NCBI GenBank assembly: GCA_902767385.1
Contig: CACXHA010000007.1
Location: forward strand, 1-11,166
DNA length: 11,166 nt
Direction of reading: 5' to 3'
DNA from: an uncultured Elusimicrobium sp.
GTDB taxonomy: Bacteria > Elusimicrobiota > Elusimicrobia > Elusimicrobiales > Elusimicrobiaceae
Part shown: one piece after another, positions 5,868-11,166 of the stretch
Position numbering within the stretch: the stretch's first letter is position 1
Layout of the letters: each line of letters opens with the position of its first letter
Program-made: the position numbers and the translations under genes
The notes under the pieces: model-generated
The model's database searches: none
What the model saw: only the letters and a program-made list of their open reading frames with translations
Told to the model about the DNA's origin: nothing

Positions 5868-6908
5868 ATGACCCAAAAAATCGATTTTTCTATTCTTAAA
5901 CACCTTACGCAGCTGCCGGGTATTTCCGGGAGGGAAACTGCGGTAAGTGACTATTTGAAAAAATTGCTCACCCCGTTTGCCGATACAGTTCGTACAGACG
6001 CTTTAGGTAACCTGATTTTCACTAAAAAAGGGACTTCCAACAAAAATTTGCTCCTCTGTGCCCACATGGACGAAGTGGGTTTAATGATTCACTTTGTAGA
6101 TAAGGACGGGTTTTTACGTTTTGTGACGGTGGGGGGAATTGATCCCCGTACGCTCTTAGCCCAGCGCGTGTGGGTGCAAACCGCTTCCGGCCCTTTGTTG
6201 GGTATTATCGGCACCAAGCCGGCCCATATAACTACCGAAGCCGAACGGAGTAAAGCCGTAGCGCTTAAAGATTTATTTATTGACCTGGGTCTGCCCGCCC
6301 AAGAAGTGAAAGAGCGCGTGCAACCCGGTGATTTCGCCGTATTGGACCGTTCCTACGAAGAATTTGGAGACGGCCTGATATCCGCCAAAGCGTTGGATAA
6401 TCGTGCGGGCGTGTTTGTCTTGGCCGAGGTGCTGCGCCAACTCAAAAATCCTTTTTATAATGTTTACGCTGTTTTTACCGTCCAGGAAGAGGTGGGCGTG
6501 CGCGGAGCCACTACCGCTGCTTTTGGAATAGAGGCCGATTTTTGTTTGTGTTTGGATACGACGGGGGCTGCGGATATTCCCGGGGTTTGTCCGCAAGATG
6601 TGTTAGTGCGCGTCGGTGCCGGGGTAGGAATTAGCGCGTTAGATGCCCGTACCATTACTCCAAAACCGTTATTTGACGCCCTACTAAATCTATGTAAAGA
6701 GAAACAAATTTCGTATCAGGTACGCATTGCCACCCGCGGCGGAAATGATGCCGGTGCGGTGCATTTGTCTAAAACAGGCGTACCCAGTTGTGCTTTATCG
6801 TTGCCTACGCGCAATATCCACAGCAATGTGGAAGTTTGCGCCAAGCGCGATATAGAATCCATGATTCATTTAGTAGTTTTGTGTGCCATGCAAGCGATTA
6901 TTTATTAG
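5868..6908 (+). CDS. M42-family metallo-aminopeptidase
   Basis: This cytoplasmic di-zinc or di-cobalt aminopeptidase of the M42 family (glutamyl aminopeptidase/TET type) normally forms a large tetrahedral 12-mer that trims peptides. It has 346 aa, the usual length. The expected ligands are all present: H66 in AHMDEVGL (with D68 beside it), bridging D177 in KALDNR, catalytic E207 and ligand E208 in QEEVGVRGA, D230 in CLDTTGA, and H318 in TRNIHSNVE. The N-terminal LTQLPGISGRETAV also fits. The family once carried the name endoglucanase M, which should not be read as cellulase activity. I chose ATG 5868, preceded at 5 nt by AAGTGG. An in-frame GTG at 5859 would add three residues but has no ribosome site. 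It is first in its operon, and its TAG is part of the next gene's AGGAGA. Confidence 0.95.
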   Translation: MTQKIDFSILKHLTQLPGISGRETAVSDYLKKLLTPFADTVRTDALGNLIFTKKGTSNKNLLLCAHMDEVGLMIHFVDKDGFLRFVTVGGIDPRTLLAQRVWVQTASGPLLGIIGTKPAHITTEAERSKAVALKDLFIDLGLPAQEVKERVQPGDFAVLDRSYEEFGDGLISAKALDNRAGVFVLAEVLRQLKNPFYNVYAVFTVQEEVGVRGATTAAFGIEADFCLCLDTTGAADIPGVCPQDVLVRVGAGVGISALDARTITPKPLFDALLNLCKEKQISYQVRIATRGGNDAGAVHLSKTGVPSCALSLPTRNIHSNVEVCAKRDIESMIHLVVLCAMQAIIY

Positions 6909-6916
6909 GAGAATAT

Positions 6917-9265
6917 ATGCCTTTTCCCATGAATCAAAAACGGGCTGTATATGAAGACGTAACAGGGTTGATCCAAAACCAAACGGTTCGCATTTCGTTA
7001 AATGATGCCGCCGTACTGGAACGTTTGGACGTAATCTACCGGGCCTTGGTGGCTATCATGTATAACTACGTGCCGTGCTCCGGGCATCCGGGGGGGAGTA
7101 TTTCCAGCGGGCGGTTTGTTTCGCATTTAATTTACAACGGGCTTTTGTACAATTTTTCAAATCCTTTAGAAGAAAGTGCCGATATTATTTCTTACGCGGC
7201 CGGGCACAAGGCACTAGGGTTGTATGCTTTATGGGCGTTACGCAATGAATGTGTCAGCCAGGACGCGCCGGAATTATTACCCGCCTCGCAAAAACATCAA
7301 CTTCGTTTAGAAGATTTGCTAGGGGTACGCCACAATGTGGTGCACGGTACGCCGTTATTTAATCAATTTAATGTAAAACCGCTAGGCGGTCACCCGGAGC
7401 CTATTGCTCCTTTTGTGCGTACCAGTACCGGGGCAAGTGGTGTGGGTGTCGCTAGTGGGGTTGGCCTTGGTTTAGCTGCGGCCGATGCCTACGGAGAGAA
7501 TTGCCCTCGTGTTCATTTAGTGGAAGGTGAAGGTGGGCTAACCGCCGGGCGCGTGAGTGAAGCGCTTTCCATGGCGGCTACGGCACAGCTGAAAAATGTG
7601 ATTTTCCATATTGACTGGAACCAAGCTTCTATTGAAACCGAGCGTGTTACTGCTGAAAATAACCAACCTGGCGACTATGTACAATGGACCCCGGCCGAGT
7701 TATTTTACTTGTATGACTGCAACGTAATTTACGTACCAAACGGTCATGATTTTAACCAAATTTACGCCGCCCAAAAACGCGCACAAGAATTATCTAATCA
7801 TCAACCCACCGCCATTATTTACCGCACGGTAAAAGGGTGGAAATACGGGCTGGAAGGCAAAGCATCTCATGGTAGCGGTCACAAATTCTGTTCGCCGGAA
7901 TTTTACAACGCATTAGCAGAATTTGAAAAAGCTTTCAACGAAACGTTTCCTCGTTTTGAAGGCGAAAAAAATCCGGAAACGATTGAAAAATTTTACTGGG
8001 AGAGCCTGTTGGTAATCAGGCGCGTCTTGCATAACGACGGGCAAATTCGTCAATTTGTAGTTTCCCGCGTACGCCAAGCGGCGGAACGCTTAGCAAACGC
8101 TCACCGAGCTTTGCGCCCTAATTTTGGTCAGGTAGAGAAATTATACCAGTTGCAGGATACTCCGTCTCCGGAAGGTTTTAACTTTGAGCCGGGCCAGTCT
8201 TATACCACCCGCGGTATTTTGGGTAAAACCTTGGCACATCTAAACAAAGAGACCAACGGCGCTTTGTTGGTGGGGTCGGCGGACTTGTATGATTCAACGG
8301 GTGCCGGTGCCGTTTCCAACGGCTTTGCACCGGGATATTTTAATGCGCTTTCTAATCCGCTTAGCCGCCGTATTTCGGCAGGCGGTATTTGTGAAGACGG
8401 TATGGCTGCGGTGTGCAGTGGTATTTCTTCCTTTGGCAAACAAGTGGGCGTTTGTTCTTCTTACGGTGCCTTTTTAGCTTTTGAGCACGTAGCCGCACGC
8501 TTGCATGCCATTGGGGTGCAGGCCGCTCGTGAAGTAGGGTTACAACCTAATACGCTCGTTTTATTTAACGGGCACGCCAGCTTGCCCACTGGAGAGGACG
8601 GCCCTACGCATGCCGATAGCCAAAGCTTGCAATTAGTGCAAGATAATTTCCCCAAAGGGGCGTGCATTACCATTACGCCGCTGGAAGTAGATGAAATTTG
8701 GCCGCTTGTTACGCAAGCTTTTTCTAAACGTCCGGCGGTGTTTGCCCCTTTTGTAACCCGTCCGGCGGCGGCTTATATGGACCGCACCCAATTAGGTACA
8801 GATCCCGCTCAGGCGGCCCGCAACGGGGTCTATTACTTGCACCGTGCCAAAGCGGAACAAGCGGGTACGGTGTTTGTGCAAGGGGCCGGAATTGGCCGCA
8901 TTGTGGTAGAGAAAGTATTGCCCGAGGTATTGGCCGGTCGCGCGCCGGACGTCAATATCATTTACATTACCAGCCGGGAGCTTTTTGAGCTGTTGCCTCA
9001 AGACGAGCAAGACCGGCTTGTACCGCCCCAGCTGATGCAAAGAGCCATGGGGTTAACCGATTTTACCCTGCCTACGTTAGACGGGTGGTTGCATAGCCAA
9101 CTGGGACGGCAATACACCCTCTATCCGCTCAAAAACGGCCGTTATTTAGGCAGCGGGGTGGGGGCAAAATTGTATGAAGAAGCAGGTATGGACGGAGTGA
9201 GCGTACTTAAGCAAATCCGTGCATACGCAGAAGATTTAAAACAACGGGCCGGCACGTGGTGCTAG
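6917..9265 (+). CDS. Transketolase-family thiamine-diphosphate enzyme, long divergent form
   Basis: This 782-aa protein has the transketolase fold and would be expected to move two-carbon units between sugar phosphates in the pentose phosphate pathway. The order is an N-terminal ThDP/Mg domain (about 1-400), a pyrimidine-binding domain (about 450-625) and a C-terminal domain. Visible motifs are GHPGGSISS (H57), a ThDP motif GEGG (204-207) with DWNQ (N235), GICEDGM with E493 as the likely catalytic Glu, and LPTGEDGPTH. Typical transketolases are about 660 aa with GDG, N-G and GIREHAM at these places, so this one is about 120 aa longer and substituted at a Mg ligand (Asp to Glu) and beside the catalytic Glu. 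Its substrate may differ. The start at ATG 6917 is set by AGGAGA (6907-6912). An in-frame ATG at 6788 lies within the peptidase gene and is rejected. A PPC gene follows after 17 nt. Confidence 0.85.
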   Translation: MPFPMNQKRAVYEDVTGLIQNQTVRISLNDAAVLERLDVIYRALVAIMYNYVPCSGHPGGSISSGRFVSHLIYNGLLYNFSNPLEESADIISYAAGHKALGLYALWALRNECVSQDAPELLPASQKHQLRLEDLLGVRHNVVHGTPLFNQFNVKPLGGHPEPIAPFVRTSTGASGVGVASGVGLGLAAADAYGENCPRVHLVEGEGGLTAGRVSEALSMAATAQLKNVIFHIDWNQASIETERVTAENNQPGDYVQWTPAELFYLYDCNVIYVPNGHDFNQIYAAQKRAQELSNHQPTAIIYRTVKGWKYGLEGKASHGSGHKFCSPEFYNALAEFEKAFNETFPRFEGEKNPETIEKFYWESLLVIRRVLHNDGQIRQFVVSRVRQAAERLANAHRALRPNFGQVEKLYQLQDTPSPEGFNFEPGQSYTTRGILGKTLAHLNKETNGALLVGSADLYDSTGAGAVSNGFAPGYFNALSNPLSRRISAGGICEDGMAAVCSGISSFGKQVGVCSSYGAFLAFEHVAARLHAIGVQAAREVGLQPNTLVLFNGHASLPTGEDGPTHADSQSLQLVQDNFPKGACITITPLEVDEIWPLVTQAFSKRPAVFAPFVTRPAAAYMDRTQLGTDPAQAARNGVYYLHRAKAEQAGTVFVQGAGIGRIVVEKVLPEVLAGRAPDVNIIYITSRELFELLPQDEQDRLVPPQLMQRAMGLTDFTLPTLDGWLHSQLGRQYTLYPLKNGRYLGSGVGAKLYEEAGMDGVSVLKQIRAYAEDLKQRAGTWC

Positions 9266-9282
9266 CCGGATAGGAGAGTAAC

Positions 9283-9711
9283 ATGGCAGAAGAAAAACCT
9301 TACTTAACCGGAAGAACCTACTTGTTCAAACTTGCCAAAGGCAAGGACTTGTTGGAAGAACTCATTGATTTTTGCCACGACAATCAGGTTAAATGCGGCA
9401 TTGTATCGGCGGTGGGAAGTGTTTCCAACGCGACGATTGCCTACTACGACCAAAGCAAGAAAAAAATGGAAAAAAGCCTCTTTGATGAGGAGTTAGAATT
9501 AGTCAACCTGCAAGGCAATATCAGTATTCAGGATAACCGCCCCATGGTCTATGCGCACGTTACCTTAGCCGATAACGAAAATAATGTAGTCGGTGGGCGT
9601 TTGTGTCCGGGTACCAAGGTCTATGTGTGTGAGGCCTATATCCAAGAATTGGTAGGCGAACCGAAAGTACGTCGTAACGATAAGGTCACCAAACTTAATA
9701 TTTGGCCTTAA
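9283..9711 (+). CDS. PPC (DUF296) domain protein
   Basis: This 142-aa single-domain protein belongs to the PPC family (plant and prokaryote conserved, DUF296), small trimeric alpha/beta proteins. In plants the fold is joined to AT-hooks; in bacteria it stands alone and its role is unknown. The domain covers about residues 10-123. Visible conserved parts are the GIVSAVGSVSNATI strand-turn, LELVNLQGNI, the VYAHVTLADNEN strand and GGRLCPGTKVYVCEAYIQEL. Many relatives have HxH before LAD and GGHL later; here only H92 remains and the later His is Arg (R106), so any metal site based on these His residues is probably reduced. An AGGAGAG ribosome site lies 5 nt before the ATG. It is the last gene of the operon, directly behind the transketolase homologue. 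There is no AT-hook, so a DNA-binding role is not indicated. Confidence 0.9.
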   Translation: MAEEKPYLTGRTYLFKLAKGKDLLEELIDFCHDNQVKCGIVSAVGSVSNATIAYYDQSKKKMEKSLFDEELELVNLQGNISIQDNRPMVYAHVTLADNENNVVGGRLCPGTKVYVCEAYIQELVGEPKVRRNDKVTKLNIWP

Positions 9712-9732
9712 TCTACGCATAAGTACATTTAT

Positions 9733-9764
9733 AAGCCCCTGCGCCGCTAAAGCGTGGGGGCTTT
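9733..9764 (+). terminator. Imperfect rho-independent terminator after the PPC gene
   Basis: The arms AAGCCCCTGCGC (9733-9744) and GCGTGGGGGCTT (9752-9763) form a 12-bp stem with two G-U pairs and a 7-nt loop. The T-run is only three bases before AAATTT, so some read-through into the exporter gene is likely. Confidence 0.75.
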
Positions 9765-9784
9765 AAATTTCATAAAATATAGGT

Positions 9785-11032
9785 ATGCACACTTATATTC
9801 GTAAAAGTATGATAGTGGTTTCTATAGCCAATGGAATTTTGCTTTTTGGCTATGGTCTTTCACTTCCCTTCTTTACGATTTATTTGATTACCCAACGGCA
9901 GGTAGCTCCGGCACTGGCAGGGTTAATTATTGCTTTAGCGGGTTTGTCTCGCTGTGTGTCTAGTGCTATTTCGGGCGAACTGGCAGATGTATTTGGTCGT
10001 AAATCGGTGATGATGTGGGGGCTTTTTTCTCAAATTATAGCCATGTTTGGTTTAGGGCTATGTATTGAATTTCAAGCGGGTGAAGTATGGGTGCTTACTA
10101 CTTATTTTTTAACCACTTTCTTAGGTGCATTTTTCCGCCCGGCTGCCAACGCGTGGGTGACCGATAACACTACCGGTAAAAATCGGGTAGAGGCGTTTGG
10201 TATTATCCGCATAGGGCTCAACATTGGTTGGGCGCTAGGGCCGGCCGTAGGTGGTTTTTTGGTGCGCTATTCGTATAGCATGGCGTTCTTTTTTACCGCC
10301 ATTTTGTACGGTGTTACCATTTTGTATGTTTCCCGTTTAGTGCACGACCGCAAACGGATTCAAAAAGTGCGGCGTAAACCCAGTTTTGTTTCCACGTTAC
10401 TGTCGCTCAAAGACACACGTCTTGCGAAAATTTGTTTGTATGTGGTCATGATTACGGCGGTCAATTCACAACTGGTGGTAGGCCTTTCGGTGCATTGTAA
10501 GCAGTATTTACATATGCCGGAGTATTATATCGGTTGGTTCTTTACCATTAACGGGGCGGTGGTGGTGCTTCTGCAAGTATGGGCTACTAAATGGATGGCA
10601 AAACGCCGGCTTTCTACTGCCATGTTAATTGGATGTTTGCTTTATGCGATGGGGTTTGGCTCGGTCGGTTTTTTTGATTCATTTTATTTAATTGCTTTAG
10701 GGGTGTTTCTAGCTGGGGTGGGGGAACTGATTGTATCCCCCGGCGAGCAAACGCTCGTGTCTAATATTGCTTCTCGCGAAACGCGCGGGCGGTACTTGGG
10801 GATGCTGATGGTGTTTTATAATTTTGGCTCGGCCGCGGGTTTTTTTATGGCGGGTATATTAAGTGATGCTTTAGCTCCCACGTGGCTGGCACTTCCCTGG
10901 TTGGTGGTGGGGGCGGTAGCGGTACTAGCCGGGCTTGGGTTTTTTAATATGCGCCGTAGCTTAACGGACCAAGAAGACGGCAAACAAAATGCCCCAATCC
11001 CCATTAAAAAAGATACAATAACATTAAATTGA
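9785..11032 (+). CDS. Major facilitator superfamily transporter, drug-exporter type
   Basis: This 415-aa inner-membrane protein has about twelve predicted helices in two halves joined by a basic loop near residues 190-205 (HDRKRIQKVRRK). MFS motif A is present between helices 2 and 3 (GELADVFGRKS, residues 64-74). The stretch IGLNIGWALGPAVGGFL in helix 5 matches the antiporter motif C of proton-driven DHA1-type drug exporters. The second half has ETRGRYLGMLMVFYNFGS and a soluble charged tail. The substrate cannot be read from sequence; multidrug or metabolite export is the family expectation. The start is uncertain: ATG 9785 has only AGG next to it and no clear promoter follows the terminator, so it may be translated with almost no leader or from read-through. 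ATG 9809 is an alternative that keeps the first helix. Confidence 0.88.
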   Translation: MHTYIRKSMIVVSIANGILLFGYGLSLPFFTIYLITQRQVAPALAGLIIALAGLSRCVSSAISGELADVFGRKSVMMWGLFSQIIAMFGLGLCIEFQAGEVWVLTTYFLTTFLGAFFRPAANAWVTDNTTGKNRVEAFGIIRIGLNIGWALGPAVGGFLVRYSYSMAFFFTAILYGVTILYVSRLVHDRKRIQKVRRKPSFVSTLLSLKDTRLAKICLYVVMITAVNSQLVVGLSVHCKQYLHMPEYYIGWFFTINGAVVVLLQVWATKWMAKRRLSTAMLIGCLLYAMGFGSVGFFDSFYLIALGVFLAGVGELIVSPGEQTLVSNIASRETRGRYLGMLMVFYNFGSAAGFFMAGILSDALAPTWLALPWLVVGAVAVLAGLGFFNMRRSLTDQEDGKQNAPIPIKKDTITLN

Positions 11033-11056
11033 CCCGTTTTGTAAAAGGAGTTTTTT

Positions 11057-11166
11057 ATGCGCGGACTTGTATTTGCATTACTTACTGTTATCTTGGGCGG
11101 CGTAATTGCGCTGGGGCTGGAATATTGTTGTAATTTTTTGCCCGATAAAATCGGTTGGGTGTTTAC
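11057..11166 (+). CDS. Small membrane protein, N-terminal fragment
   Basis: The gene begins at ATG 11057 with a strong AAAAGGAG ribosome site 6 nt upstream, and it runs off the right edge, so 36 residues are visible. It starts MRGLVFALLTVILGGVIALGL, a single hydrophobic helix with one positive charge before it, then EYCCNFLPDKIGWVF. The helix may be a membrane anchor or a signal sequence, but no cleavage site is obvious. It follows the exporter by 24 nt on the same strand and probably shares its transcript. The family is not recognised. Confidence 0.75.
   Translation, partial: MRGLVFALLTVILGGVIALGLEYCCNFLPDKIGWVF

Noticed and set aside
5868..6908. Cellulase reading of the M42 gene (endoglucanase M name)
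   Set aside because: All metal ligands are those of M42 aminopeptidases; the endoglucanase label in this family is a historical misnomer.
6788..6916. In-frame N-terminal extension of the transketolase homologue (ATG 6788)
   Set aside because: It overlaps the peptidase coding sequence including its metal-ligand region, whereas ATG 6917 has AGGAGA at the correct distance.
6917..9265. Phosphoketolase, suggested by the length of about 780 aa
   Set aside because: The protein has the transketolase GHPGG and GEDGPTH motifs and lacks the phosphoketolase motifs GHWGT and GPGHGG.

Overview
The window is a gene-dense stretch of chromosome from a Gram-negative-type bacterium. The left edge holds the last strand of an outer-membrane beta-barrel ending in Phe, and most of the remaining genes are housekeeping or membrane functions. 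Base composition is moderate and the genes are tightly packed, with AGGAG-type ribosome sites and TTGNNN/TATAAT-type promoters. No marker gene here fixes the phylum. A host-associated Elusimicrobiota-like lineage is my impression only, and it is low confidence.

Layout. (1) 1-161 is the end of an outer-membrane protein, followed by a strong terminator at 179-206. (2) 207-418 has no gene but holds three REP-like hairpins built on GTCATtCC; two of them form a 130-bp element with terminal inverted repeats (231-360). (3) 419-760, minus strand, is a 113-aa protein of unknown function with a clear promoter and ribosome site. (4) 761-957 is a divergent promoter region carrying a 14-bp direct repeat, with copies exactly 63 bp apart. 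(5) 958-5529 is a plus-strand operon: Cache-type sensor histidine kinase, polytopic membrane protein (DUF3307-like), DEDDh 3'-5' exonuclease (DnaQ epsilon-like), and cofactor-independent phosphoglycerate mutase GpmI. Two junctions are 4-nt ATGA overlaps. It ends at a strong terminator (5549-5588). (6) 5589-5867 is intergenic, with two identical 46-bp repeats around a GC-rich hairpin block; the second repeat supplies the -35 of the next promoter. (7) 5868-9711 is an operon of an M42 metallo-aminopeptidase, an unusually long and divergent transketolase-family enzyme, and a PPC/DUF296 protein, closed by an imperfect terminator. (8) 9785-11166 is a major facilitator superfamily drug-type exporter and the start of a small membrane protein that runs off the window.

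Functionally, the two operons cover lower glycolysis (GpmI), sugar-phosphate interconversion (transketolase-like), peptide breakdown (M42), DNA proofreading or repair (exonuclease) and envelope sensing (kinase). I see no obvious phage, CRISPR, toxin-antitoxin or biosynthetic system. The most interesting material is non-coding: the divergent-promoter repeat, the REP/MITE-like hairpins, and the duplicated 46-bp promoter element with its hairpin block. The substituted thiamine-diphosphate motif of the transketolase homologue is also notable.
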